64,000 nucleotides of DNA from Hybos culiciformis. Lineage: Eukaryota; Arthropoda; Insecta; Diptera; Hybotidae. Shown one piece after another: positions 1 to 11,338 of this stretch. The position numbers and the translations under genes are program-made. A model generated the notes under the pieces. That model was given only the letters and a program-made list of their open reading frames with translations, searched no databases and was not told where the DNA came from. Position 1 is the stretch's first letter. Each line of letters begins with the position of its first letter. The stretch spans positions 620,001 to 684,000 of the forward strand of contig OZ023275.1 of assembly GCA_964007475.1 (NCBI GenBank), written 5' to 3'.

Positions 1-140
1 ATTTATTTTTTTTTATTTTTTTTTTTATGAACAAAATTTTTATATAAACATCATAATATTTATGTATATTAACAAAAATGTAAATAAACATTAATATTGT
101 TGTAATAAAAAAAAATTAACATCTTTTACTTTAATATCAG

Positions 141-285
141 ACCAAACGACTGGCTTTCTATTTACTATCAAAATTATAAGACGACCGAAAATCAAACTTC
201 TGCCTTAATTGAGCCACCAACCTGGCCGACTCAGAGTATTAATAATCTTGAAATATTTAACGAAAAGTATATAGATATAGTTTAA
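141..285 (+). CDS. terminal coding exon of a gene starting upstream of the window (unknown product)
   Basis: A pyrimidine-rich tract ending in ATCAG (131-140) is followed by a segment richer in GC than its surroundings. After one carried-over base (141), codons run open from 142 for 47 residues and stop with TAA at 283-285. The peptide begins PNDWLSIYYQNYK and has EPPTWPTQSINN in the middle, which is a balanced composition unlike the Phe/Lys/Asn/Ile-rich chance ORFs nearby. AATAAA signals lie at 287-292 and 298-303, just after the stop, as expected for a last exon. The other plus frames close sooner. I do not recognise the family. The exon must join an upstream exon ending in phase 1 outside the window. 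The splice site and frame are seen in the sequence; that it is a gene end is inferred. Confidence 0.5.
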
Positions 286-3200
286 AAATAAAAAATGAAT
301 AAAAAGAAAATAATATTAATTTCGGGGAATTTCTATTTTTGGAGTTGTATTATACATTATATGTAATTTTCACTGTTAATATCTGTAATTGATATCATAA
401 AAATCATTATACTATATTTATTTTTATTTCACGATACGCGATAATTAAATTTTTGTTATGATAATTCAAAATTGAAAATTGAAAAATAAATAATATAATA
501 TATCTATGCTTTATATACACATAAAAACCCAAAATAAAATTTCAATTAAATAATGAAATTTTTGTATAATATTTATCTAGTAACTAAAGTTAAATAGAAA
601 TTATTATTGAGTAATTAGAAATGAAAACATTTTAATGTTTATTAAAATGAAATTTAATGCTTTTGATATATAAATATTTTAAATAAATTATCTAGAGTAA
701 TAATGTATGTATAAAGTACATAATATAATTGTATGTTTACATAGTAGAATTTTTTTTACCATTTCTATTCAAATTAATACGAGATTAATGTTATATTATT
801 TATTTAGACTCTAATTATGGAGGTGATATTAATTTCCTTATTGATTGAGAGAAATCTATTGGTCTTTTATAGTTAACATTGTTACTCAAATATGAATTTC
901 CAACTACATAAAAAAAATAACTGGATTTGGTGTTCAAATGCTTTTATTGGTATAAGAACGGTAATTTTGTTAAGCTTAACCTGTCAGCGATTACATTCTT
1001 TTCTAAGTCATACATAAAATAAAAACAACAATGTTCTGTTTATTTGACAAAAACAAACAATGTATAAAAAATCTTTACCTTGAATTTTTTTTTATAATGA
1101 TTTGTAATTTATAGATAAACCCTTCACAAACAATTTGAAAATTTAATTAAGCTTAAACTTCACAAAAAAAAAACATTTTAGCTAATAATCGAGAAGATAA
1201 GGAAATTTTAAATTACTTTTACACAAAAATTTTCATTTTAATCAAAAAGAAAATGTGTAAACAAAAATAGATATATAATTGTAATGAAATATCGTATCAA
1301 TACTTCAATACATAGATCATTTCTTTATCTTCGATAAAAGCCATCTGAATAAATAAATAAATAAATTAAGCATCATAATCATATATCTTATTCAGTCTAT
1401 TACACTTCATTTTCATTCTCCTAAACTAAACCATCAAAGATGAAATTTATATCTTGTATTATGTTACACATGAAAGATATTTTTCCATTCTCGAAAAAAG
1501 AGCAAAAAAAAAAAAAAATAAGAAAAAAAGAAAATGTTCATTCTTTTTTTTTCTTTTTTTTCGAAAATAAATGTGTTTTTTATAAACAAAATTTGTTTTC
1601 CATTTGACTGATCTTTGAGGAATGAGCTTAAATTTCAAATATTACAAAACCTAATTTTGGGGTTACTTTGTTGCTCATTTTATTTACTCCGCCAAAAAAA
1701 AAAATACAGAAAAAAAAATTTGGAAAGAAAAATTAAATCCATAAACTCTTATATTTTACCAACACAGGAAAAGTCCTTAAAGGGGCCTATATATTCTTTA
1801 TCCTTAATAAAAACAAAAAATCGTTACGGTTAAGAATATATGTTATTTCTTATTTGTTGTAAAAGTAAGTTCTTGTTTAATGGAGCTCGAGGTTGCTTTT
1901 CAATGAATGTGCAGAAGACATGTAAAATTTGTTTGTTTTTCACATTAAAAAGCAATTTTATTGAGCTTATTCCATTAATATTTAAATTTAGCCCATAGAA
2001 GTTTTTAAAACCATACAAACTGAGCAGTATATGAGCATCTCCTTTATAGAATAACGATTTAAGAAAATTCTCAAAAAATAATACAAAATCATGGTATTGT
2101 GTAGTAATATCCTACAGGGTATTCGGTCGTCTGTTCGACTTCAACCTTGAACTTGAATTTGAGTCTTTTTTTAAAATTTTCCACTTGAAGTTTGTTTTGT
2201 TCAAACAATAATGAGAGAAACATATTAAAAATAAAAAAAATCATTCATTCGATGGATTAAAACAACAAAAGTTTGTTAAATTTAATATTGTGTCTCTTAT
2301 AATCTTTCATTAGTAAAATATGTGTAAAACATTTTTTTCAATATATCTTTTTTCGTATATTAGGAGTATATTTTTCCGCTTTTCCGGAAAAAAAAAATGG
2401 AAAAACATTTACAAAATATATAGGAAAAAGGAAAGCATTTAGGGATTTTATTCTACTTTTGTTTTTTTTTTGTTTTAATGTTATGTATTAATATTGAAAA
2501 AATATTATTTATTAAAAAAAAATTATTATATTACGGTATACATTATATACTAAATTTATCCCTTTAAGCAGAATAAATAACTTCTTTAACGAATATATTC
2601 TACTCTATAAATATTTTGTAATGTATCCGTTTCGGTCCCCCATTTTTATATCCTAGCAATAATAATAATATTTTTTTTTCGAGATATTTTATTAAGAGCC
2701 ACTATAAATTTCACTAAAAACCTTTTCATAAAGTGCATAATTCACTTGTTAGAGGAAGTTAAGAAAGCCAAAAAAAAAAAAAACTACGATTTACTAAATG
2801 TCCAACATAAATCTTAAAATTTGTTAAAAACTTTTTTTTTTCATCATATAAAAGAAAATTTGACATTTTGAATTATTTTTTGATTTCATGCATATTAGAA
2901 ATAAAACCATTATCCCGCTGGACAAAACTTATCATTATTTACAGAATGTTGATAATTCACATGTAACTTATAATTTCCTGTACAATACTATTTTCCTGAC
3001 TTAATAAAAATAAAAATTAAAATAGTTCTTTCTTCTTAGTTAATTTAATATATTGAAACATTAAATATTTTTTTTATCTTATTATATTATTTTCTTAATA
3101 CTGCGAAAAATAAAATTAAATGCATTATTTAAAGAGTTTGTATTTTTAATTGCCTAATATGTTTGATATTTTTTAAAGTATTTATATAAATATAATAGCC

Positions 3201-6200
3201 AAAGTTATCATATCAAGATATTACCAAAAGGACTCTTCCTTTTTTAAAGATAAATCTGATTGTGGAACTTAACTTTTATGTTTTTTTAGTAATTAAGTCA
3301 TAAAATTTGTCTGTAAAATATTAGTTTCTATGATCCCAAAAACATACTTCAATAAATGTTTCCTAAATGTCTATAAAATTTTACAATAATTTAATATTCA
3401 TAATGACTTAATGTTATTGCCATAGCATTCATATATGTATGCTCCCTCCGTTTACGAAAATTCTTAAAAATGTGTTTAATATTATTGAGGATTTCAACTA
3501 AAAAAATATGTAATAAATTCTGTTCGCCTTACTATTTTGTTTTTGCTAAAAAAAAAACCTTCGTACCCTTTTCAAAAAGATACATTTTAATTTCATTAAA
3601 TAGATTTTATTTCTGCATAAAATTCAGTATTACAGGCACATTAGATATCATCCTATGAAAAAGTACATATTGAGTGTAGGTACAGGTAAAAATATTCAAG
3701 TTCCTTCTAATAGCTCCCACCTTCTATCTTTTACATGAAAGTAGGTATTTTATTTATTTTATATGCTCTTTGATTCTTTCATGTAATAATGAAATTTTTT
3801 TTATCCCGAAAGATTTTTATTTTATGTTTGTAGCTAAAACATTACTTTTTTTCATTTGTTTTCATGTTTATTTCCGTTTATTTAATTTAAATAAAAGATC
3901 TTCAAAAAGTATTCGGCAAATTTCAAATTTATTATGAAAAATATCTTTCGTTATAAGTATATGCTCAAGTAATTAAGCTTTATTCACAACTGTGTCCAAA
4001 TGAAGCCAATTTTAACAATACATACTATACTAATAACATGTATGTTTAAGTTTTCATTATATGACAATTCCATAGCTACATTAATAATTTATTAAAAATA
4101 ATTACAAAATCTTAAATTTTGAATATTAGATAATTAGAAATTTGAATTTTTTAGTATGTCATATACTTTAAATAAAATAGTTTTTTCTAATCAGTTTTTA
4201 ATTTTTCAGCAGATTTCGTTTTTAACAAATTTTAATTTTTTTTTTAATGCTAGATCACAACAGAAAAAGGGATTAAAATGCCATTAGAGAATATATTTTT
4301 TTCATTTTTTTCACATATATTTTCCCTAAAATAAAATACAAAAACAAAAAACCAAAAAAAAAAAAACTCGCATATACGCATGAAAAATTCTTAATAAATT
4401 CTTGCAGAAGTCTTTTCTTAATAAAATGATTGATTTATTGTTTTCGTTCCTGCTTCTAGCTCTTTATTCTAATTTTTTGTTATTCGTCTTTTGATATTAT
4501 TCAAAGATTCAAAGATTTCTCTATGTCTTTTGATAGAGAAAAATTAAAACAATCTAACATACATATTCATTACAGGCATTATATTTTCTACATATATAAA
4601 TGAATATATTAAATGAAGCTATAATTCACCAGATAAATATCACTACACATATATTAATAATCGTATGAGTCAGTAGAAGACACATTTATAAAAATAAAAA
4701 AAAAACGAGATCAAATGTAAGTTTTGAAACCAAAAGACACATTTTTATGTAAATGCGTACATATACATAAAGTACACTCTCATTCTCATGTTTATATATA
4801 TATATGTATATGAATTCATAATTTTATTTAAGTCCAAATGAATCTTATGAAAATTAAGTAGGATGAAAAAAAAATACATAAATTACAAAAATTTTAATAT
4901 CATTAAATGTTTGGTCTATTGGAATACCGCGAATGTATTATACCATGAAAACAGATTTTAAAAATTTGTTATTTAAAATAAACTAGAATGGGTTGATATC
5001 TTGTTAAAGCAGAATATAGTGATATAATTCACGATTAGGATTATTTGCTAGTGCGTATGATTCATGATAATAATATACTTTCATAACATATACACTTTAA
5101 TTAAAATATGTTAATTCGAACTGAATAATAAATTTGCCAAAATATTTTCATTGGAAATTATGCTCATTTAGTTGTGATAAGATATTACATATACGTAATA
5201 TTCTATAAGAATTTAAAATGTAGTCTAATAAAGACACCTCGGAATAAGCAATGTGTTTATTTACTTTTTTGATTTGATAATTATACGACAAATAACAATT
5301 GAGTTAATACGTAACTCCCAGCATTATAATATGAATTACTAATTCTATTTTTCACCCACAAAAACCGATTCTATTATGGGGCTGAAAAATTAGGTAATAC
5401 AAAAATAAAAACCAAAACACATCTTTTTTAACATTATCATCGCTTATAACTACACATTTTATATAAAAAAATATGTAAATAGATTTAAATCCCACAAAAT
5501 GTACTTTTTGTTTTTACATTTCAAAAAAAATATGGTATCCTTTACTTCAATATACTACTTTGGATCTCTCCCCCCCCAAAAAAAATAGAACACACAAAAA
5601 ACATAAAAGAAATCTTTTTGATAAACATGTTTCTTTTTAATACTGATTAATGAGTTTTTCAGCTTTGAAACGTGAAACATATTTATTTATTTAATCAAGA
5701 AAGTGCTCATTTGGGTTATATATTTATTTATCTTAGAAAGAAATTAAGGATTGAAAAACAATAACAAATATTTTTCAAATAGGCTTTTAGCGTAAAATTT
5801 GGGTGTTGTCATCAAATATTTAAAACACAAATAAAAAGTTTAAAGAGAAAAAAATATTAGGTATTTCTTATTAAATAATTCAATACGCGCCGCCCTCACT
5901 TACAAAATTTACATATTTATTTTGGCATGGATAATGTGTTAAAGAATTTTAAACAAAAAATAAATAAAAACATACCTATAAATAGAAATGTAAGAAAATG
6001 AACCTCCAAAAAATTTTAACTTAATTTGGTTACATTGAGAAATTTTTAAGGTGTTTAAAATGTATTATTACTTTATTGTATAGTGAATTCGATGAACATT
6101 TTTATTATTGAAACGACCATTACCATAGATGCATCAAATTATCCTGGTTTTCCCTCACGTTCTCTTTTTGTTTTTGCAAATCTTTTCACTTTTTACTTTT

Positions 6201-6505
6201 GATTTAATTTTATTTTGTTGTATTATAAGCATTTAAAATAAAAAAATAAATAAATTAACATAGTTCTAATCAAATCCATCTGAATATCTGATTAAAACGT
6301 CATCTTTTTTATCATATTCTAAGTTAATAGTTGTATTGTATCACATAAGCAATATAGTTAATAAAAATAATGTTATTGATTAATTTTAAAATTTTTCTTT
6401 AGTTTTGTTATTTCATTTAAAATCCTCCTTATCCAAAATGAGAATCCACAATTTTTGTAAAATTTTTACTCTTATTTATTTATTTTTTTAAATTTTTATT
6501 TACAG
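286..6505. other. AT-rich intergenic or intronic stretch
   Basis: No gene is supported here. It holds long A and T runs, small AT microsatellites (for example around 4794-4810) and short chance ORFs. Two weak exon-like ends were noted. At 1768-1833 (+) an acceptor CACAG is followed by 21 codons (begins EKSLKGPIYS) and a stop. At 2118-2211 (+) CTACAG is followed by about 30 codons (begins VFGRLFDFNLE) and a stop. Neither has a partner exon. The right part probably contains the promoter and first non-coding exon of the gene at 6506-8592, but no TATA or initiator is clear enough to call. Confidence 0.5.
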
Positions 6506-6733
6506 ATATTTATTTTGATTGGTGGTTATAACATCAGGAAAATAGTTCAACATACCATCTGCAATGGACAAAAATATATTACACTGATTGTTACGACAAT
6601 ATAAATAAAAACTGAAATCAATAAATTAAGATCAAAAAAAAAAAACAATCTTTGAAATAAAATAAATAACGTTCTTTGCAAAAGAACGACACATTAAATT
6701 TATCAAAAAAATAAATAAATAAATAAATAAAAC
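6506..6733 (+). other. 5'UTR part of the second or later exon of the Ser/His-rich gene
   Basis: A T-rich tract ending TTTACAG (6499-6505) gives a good splice acceptor, so the exon carrying the start codon begins at 6506 and an upstream non-coding exon is expected. The leader contains a short upstream ORF, ATG at 6564 to TGA at 6585-6587 (seven codons). It ends in a tandem AAAT repeat (about 6708-6731) directly before the ATG at 6734. The upstream ORF could dampen translation, but that is inference. Confidence 0.5.
6708..6731 (+). repeat. (AAAT)n microsatellite abutting the start codon
   Basis: Roughly six copies of AAAT lie immediately 5' of the ATG at 6734, within the presumed 5'UTR. Confidence 0.7.
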
Positions 6734-7142
6734 ATGTATCCAAATAGTAGGTCGTCGGCAACAATGAGACCACCATCACCAACTAATTTTGTTAATTTTT
6801 CACCACCGTCAGATTATCCAACAGCAATGGCAACATCGGCAACCATGCACCATCATCATCATCATCCCCATCATTATACTAATAGCAATATTTCATCAAT
6901 GCCAATGAAATATCATAAGAATAAAATTTTAACAAATGGTGGTTTAGTGAATTCAGTTCCAACAGGTGGTGGACATAGTGATCTACTTTTTCAAGATGAC
7001 ACAGATTGTATTGAATTTTGTAGTAATAGTAATATTAATAATAACAATAATAATAATAATAATTTTAAATCAATGGTTGGTTCAAGTGATATAATGACAA
7101 CTGATCGGCGAAAGCATCGTAGTTATAATCGTAGAAGCAATC
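6734..7142 (+). CDS. N-terminal coding exon of a His/Asn/Ser-rich protein, truncated by an assembly gap
   Basis: The reading frame opens at ATG 6734 (context AAAC-ATG) after an acceptor at 6505 and stays open for 136 codons until the run of N. The protein starts MYPNSRSSATMRPPSPTNF. It carries a histidine run of six plus two more around residues 37-45 and an asparagine run near residues 99-109, encoded by AAT/AAC repeats. A basic stretch (DRRKHRSYNRR) lies just before the gap. Low-complexity His, Asn and Ser tracts are typical of insect regulatory or cytoskeletal proteins and suggest a disordered N-terminus. There is no signal peptide or membrane segment. The splice donor must lie in the gap, because sequence after the gap up to 7434 reads as intron. 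I do not recognise the family. Confidence 0.75.
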
Positions 7143-7342
7143 NNNNNNNNNNNNNNNNNNNNNNNNNNNNNNNNNNNNNNNNNNNNNNNNNNNNNNNNNN
7201 NNNNNNNNNNNNNNNNNNNNNNNNNNNNNNNNNNNNNNNNNNNNNNNNNNNNNNNNNNNNNNNNNNNNNNNNNNNNNNNNNNNNNNNNNNNNNNNNNNNN
7301 NNNNNNNNNNNNNNNNNNNNNNNNNNNNNNNNNNNNNNNNNN
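7143..7342. other. assembly gap (200 N)
   Basis: Exactly 200 unresolved bases. The round number suggests a placeholder or estimated gap. It hides the end of the N-terminal coding exon, the splice donor and possibly further exons of this gene. Confidence 0.99.
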
Positions 7343-7434
7343 GTCATTCTAATTGAAAGTTTGATATGTGTTTTCACCGAGTTTAAAAATCATCAACTTT
7401 CATCTCACAAACTAATTATGTTCTTTGTCTTTAG

Positions 7435-8544
7435 GTAAAATGGACTCGTAAAAATATAGCTGCTACAATGGAACGATTCGAGCCAACAGCGGGATCATCA
7501 TCCGCATTCGGAACTAAATTTGATTATGGTGCAACTAGTTCAACAGTTCATCAAACTGGTCACGTAAATCATGTGTATTCTTATGCTTATTATGAACCCG
7601 GAGCAGCAAAATGTCACACGAATATACCGCCAAAAGAATTTTTACCATCAACATCAGCGGCAGCATTGGCAGCTTCTTGCACTCCAAGTACATCTTCAAT
7701 GGCATCATCTTCTTCTTCGATCATTCCTATAGCAGGGCCTTCTAAAAGCCCACCAAGAAATTCAATACGTGCATTATTAGCAAAAAGTTTCCGTTCAAAA
7801 ACTTTAAGGAAACAAACAGATCAATCGTCGTCATCACCAACATCAAATGAAAGACATGCGTACACAACACGATACGGTACAACTGAAAATCTTTACGAAG
7901 AAGTTCATGACCAGAAAATTCGTAAAGTATTATCAGATAATAGAATTGTTGCTACAGCATCTCCAACTGTTAAAGAAGAGCTTCGCCGTGTTCAGCATAA
8001 TCATTTTCGGGTACTGGATGAATTAAATTTATCATTAGAAGCTTTAATTATGCCACCAACACCACCAGATCCAAGTCCAACTGAAGGAAAAGTTTCACAT
8101 GCGAGTAGCATGGAAAACTTATCGAGCACATTAAATTCAATCGAATTAAAAGATCATACTTGTATAAATCCAGAGTTTGATGAAGGAGACTTAGATAGCG
8201 GATTTAGTGGGAGCGGGAGCAGTAGTGGTGCTAGTTACAATGAAAGTCTTAGGTATTATAAAACAAATTGTAATAATGGTATAATACATCAAGCAACTAC
8301 TCTGCCACATAATGTTAGAAGTTGCCGTAGCTCAACAGCATCAGCGACATCTACTTCGAAAAGTAGTGTAACATCAGAAGATCAAAATTTCGTATTACCA
8401 TCTACCAGTGGTTGTGGAAATAATACATTAACATCTCCATTCAATTTTGTAAGACGATGTTCAGATTCTCAAAGATCATCGTCATCTACTTCAACAACAA
8501 CGGGCACGAAGCCTAAAAAGAATTTTTGGAATTTGAAGCAGTGA
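7435..8544 (+). CDS. C-terminal coding exon of the same Ser/Pro-rich protein
   Basis: The acceptor is the TTTAG at 7430-7434, and it is forced because the AG belongs to an in-frame TAG. From 7435 the frame is open in phase 0 for 369 codons (begins VKWTRKNIAATMERFEP) to TGA 8542-8544. Visible elements in order: a Ser/Ala-rich stretch; a basic amphipathic patch (NSIRALLAKSFRSKTLRKQ, about 7759-7815); a tyrosine motif (ENLYEEVHDQKIRKVL); a predicted helix (KEELRRVQHNHFRVLDELNL) running into a proline cluster (MPPTPPDPSP); an acidic/Gly/Ser segment (GDLDSGFSGSGSSSG); and a Ser/Thr-rich basic tail ending KPKKNFWNLKQ. The YEEV and PPTPP elements look like docking sites for signalling adaptors, which is inference. 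There is no known catalytic domain, signal peptide or membrane segment. Codon use (C/G third positions, balanced residues) strongly supports coding. An ATG at 7468 in the same frame is internal, not the start. Family unknown. Confidence 0.88.
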   Translation, partial: VKWTRKNIAATMERFEPTAGSSSAFGTKFDYGATSSTVHQTGHVNHVYSYAYYEPGAAKCHTNIPPKEFLPSTSAAALAASCTPSTSSMASSSSSIIPIAGPSKSPPRNSIRALLAKSFRSKTLRKQTDQSSSSPTSNERHAYTTRYGTTENLYEEVHDQKIRKVLSDNRIVATASPTVKEELRRVQHNHFRVLDELNLSLEALIMPPTPPDPSPTEGKVSHASSMENLSSTLNSIELKDHTCINPEFDEGDLDSGFSGSGSSSGASYNESLRYYKTNCNNGIIHQATTLPHNVRSCRSSTASATSTSKSSVTSEDQNFVLPSTSGCGNNTLTSPFNFVRRCSDSQRSSSSTSTTTGTKPKKNFWNLKQ

Positions 8545-8592
8545 TGCAATACTATATTTAGAAATATCTATAGAAGGTGCTGTTGTTTACTG
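8545..8592 (+). other. 3'UTR segment ending in a strong splice donor
   Basis: Forty-eight bases after the stop, the sequence reads CTG followed by GTAAGT (8593-8598), a full insect donor consensus. This implies an intron in the 3'UTR. The acceptor is not identified. With a junction only about 50 bases past the stop, the transcript should fall near or below the usual nonsense-mediated-decay distance threshold. Confidence 0.4.
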
Positions 8593-8598
8593 GTAAGT

Positions 8599-11257
8599 TA
8601 TATAAAAATATACATAAATATTTAGAATATATAGTTTAACAATTTTATAGAAAGAAAAAATATATTATATATACGGAAGGCAAATAATTTTTCTCAATTT
8701 AAATTATGTATGTAGATTGTACTTATTTACATTCGATTGACAACAAAAATAAGAAATTTATTAAAAACAAAATACAGAACACAAAAATTATCATGTGCTT
8801 TTATTAAATAAATCAAAATCACGATTAGCTCAAAGTCAATAGAATATTAGGTACGATTTCAATATTATGTTTACAACGAACAATTTAGCATTCTTGAGAC
8901 TTTTCGAATCTAAACATTTACAAAGATAAAAGAAGCAAAACAAAGCAATGTGTCATTCACTATAGTATATAAAATTTATCCCTTATTCAAGGGCAATATT
9001 TTTTACGTCCTTTAATAAAACTACTACATGCAATTTTTTTGTTTAAATTTCCTGATGATAATAATTATAAAAACTAATTTCCTATTAATGTTTTGAACGA
9101 AATAAAAAGAAAAAAAAACTAAAATTTTTATTACATTTATGGTCGCAATTTTTAATGAGACTTTCCTAAATTACCTTAATATAGTAGATTTTAATCATTT
9201 TAAACTAAGTACCTACTATTTTTAGTTGTAATAACTATTTCCCTTTAATAAACATTTTAATACTAGCTAGCAAAAATTTATTTGTTTTTTTTTTTTATAT
9301 AACATAACCATCATCTTCCTATACGAAAAAGAAAAATTGCGTCTCGTCGTGGTTTAGAAAGAGCCGCCAACACCATCATCAAAAACAACAAAAAAAAAAT
9401 TATAGAAAAAAAAAATTCTATTAAAGTTAAAATAAGGTAAAAAGCTAAAAAAAATAAAAGAAGAAAATAATGTTGAATTTTATATAAGATATTTTCTATT
9501 TGATAATGGCAACTTTTCGCGCCATTTGTGGATATTATGTGACCAAAATACTTTAATTTTTTATTTGAAAAATCTTATTTTTAGCATTATTTTGTTTGGC
9601 ATGGAAAATTTTTATTATTTTTTTTTTTTTATTTATATGAATGAGAAAATAACGTAACCAGGCTTGAAATATATTTTTATTACTCGTTTACGCTGTTAGC
9701 ATATAGAATAACGGAGTCTTAGATAACACGTAAGAAATAAATTATATACATACTGAAGGATATTTTAGCAGGTAAATTCTAGTGAATGTACTGAGAATCC
9801 CAATTTTAACAATTATATAAAATCAAATTTCATATTTTCATTTAAAGTCTATCATTGATAAAAAATATTCCCATGATAAATACTATGCAAGCATGGTTTA
9901 ATAAATTTGTATGCAAAAAACATTGATTTTAAAATAATTAAATTGGACTATTAACGCCAATTTGAATGAAATTTGATTAAAATATGAACTCTATTCGCGT
10001 AGTGTCAATAAATTTGGTTTTTCTGTCGTGAATATTTTTTTCTTGATTTCACTTAATTTTTTTTTTTTTTTTGTTAACATAGTCTCGCTTATTTAATATT
10101 TAATAACATAACATTGAATAAAAAATTTATTATTTATACCCCTTAACATAAAAATTTTATTAAAATCATAATAGTGTTTAAAGCTATAACGTGACAAATC
10201 CCATTAGATGGAGTGAAAGATAGTAAAAAATAACCGAATAGTTCCTTTTCTAGAAGGTACCGAAAAAAAAAATACTTTTTAATTTTTTGCTTGTGTAAAT
10301 GAATAAAACATTTAGAAAGAATATATATATACATTATACATATTTGAACAGCAGAAAAAAGCACTACACTCCCACAAAATTTATGTTTCCAGACGGAAAA
10401 AAATATGAATTTTTTTAGTTTTTCATATTAATTTCAAGAATAAATACACATTTTTTTTTTTTGCCTTAGTTGAGTAAAATTTCTAAGAAATCAGCATGAT
10501 CTTAACGAGTTTTTTATTTTTTGGTAGTATTATAATTTAAAATCTGTTTTGCGTAACATTTGTGGTTTTTTTTTTAATAGTTTTCAAGCGCAGTTGACTT
10601 GAAAGTAAATTATTGTAAGAATAATGGCTTGGACGTTTCATTTGATCAGTATACGAGTGATTTATGGTCCGTTTTCTTATATATTCCAAATTATTTTCGA
10701 AAAGAAAATAATAATATAATTTTTGTATTTATTTTGGTATTTTCCAAAAGAAAATTATTTTCTTCTAATTTATATCACACAAAAATTTTTTGTCAACCTC
10801 AACAAATAAAATGAAAATTTATCCGCGCGGAAGAAAAAAGAAAATTCTTTAGAAGTTGAGAAAATAAATGCTTAACAATTTTTCTATTTGATATCTTCAA
10901 TTGAAACCAATTTACGCTAATGGTCATCACTACATTACAAAAAATAAAATAAGAAAAATAGGTGCTACATACAAAAATAAAAAAAAATAAAAACTTAATA
11001 AAAAAAATGTTGTTGAATAGCTTCACATTTTAGGTTTCCACAGAACAAAATTAAGAAACTAGTTCGAATAAACTTCAAAAAAAAAAAGCATGACAAATAA
11101 TTACTTACTTTTATTCAGATTTTAGTAAAATTAACAGCGCTAACTCGATAAAAAAAATAGATCTACGGTTTGCCGCTGTTATTAAAAAAAATAATCGAAA
11201 GTTATAGAAATAAAGATATCCAACCCAAATCGAAATGGAAATTTTAATTTCTCACAG
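8599..11257. other. AT-rich stretch, probably 3'UTR intron or intergenic
   Basis: No clear gene. At 10585 (+) a T-run ending AATAG precedes an open frame (about 71 codons from 10599) whose first part (SSAVDLKVNYCKNNGLDV) is less biased than background, but no good donor follows it. Around 9315-9390 there is a short GC-richer patch with CAT and basic codons, without splice context. Confidence 0.4.
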
Positions 11258-11338
11258 GACCAAGGACGTTATAAATTTGATAGTGTAAAAAGATTATTTG
11301 GCTTAGATCAGTGGCATAAAAATCGTAATGGGGGTTAA
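11258..11338 (+). CDS. candidate terminal coding exon (unknown product)
   Basis: The tract TTTTAATTTCTCACAG (11242-11257) is a good acceptor. It is followed in phase 0 by 26 codons ending TAA at 11336-11338. The peptide includes DQGRYKFDSVKRLFG and LDQWHKNRNGG, with Trp, Gly, Asp and Gln codons that are rare in background ORFs. A link to the open segment at 10585 is possible, but I find no convincing donor. It could instead be a 3'UTR exon of the gene ending at 8544, given the donor at 8593. Family unknown. Confidence 0.33.
   Translation, partial: DQGRYKFDSVKRLFGLDQWHKNRNGG

Noticed and set aside
6093..6200. 36-codon ATG frame (MNIFIIETTITIDASNYPGF...) upstream of the Ser/Pro-rich gene
   Set aside because: No donor, no partner exon; short enough to be chance in a slightly GC-richer patch.
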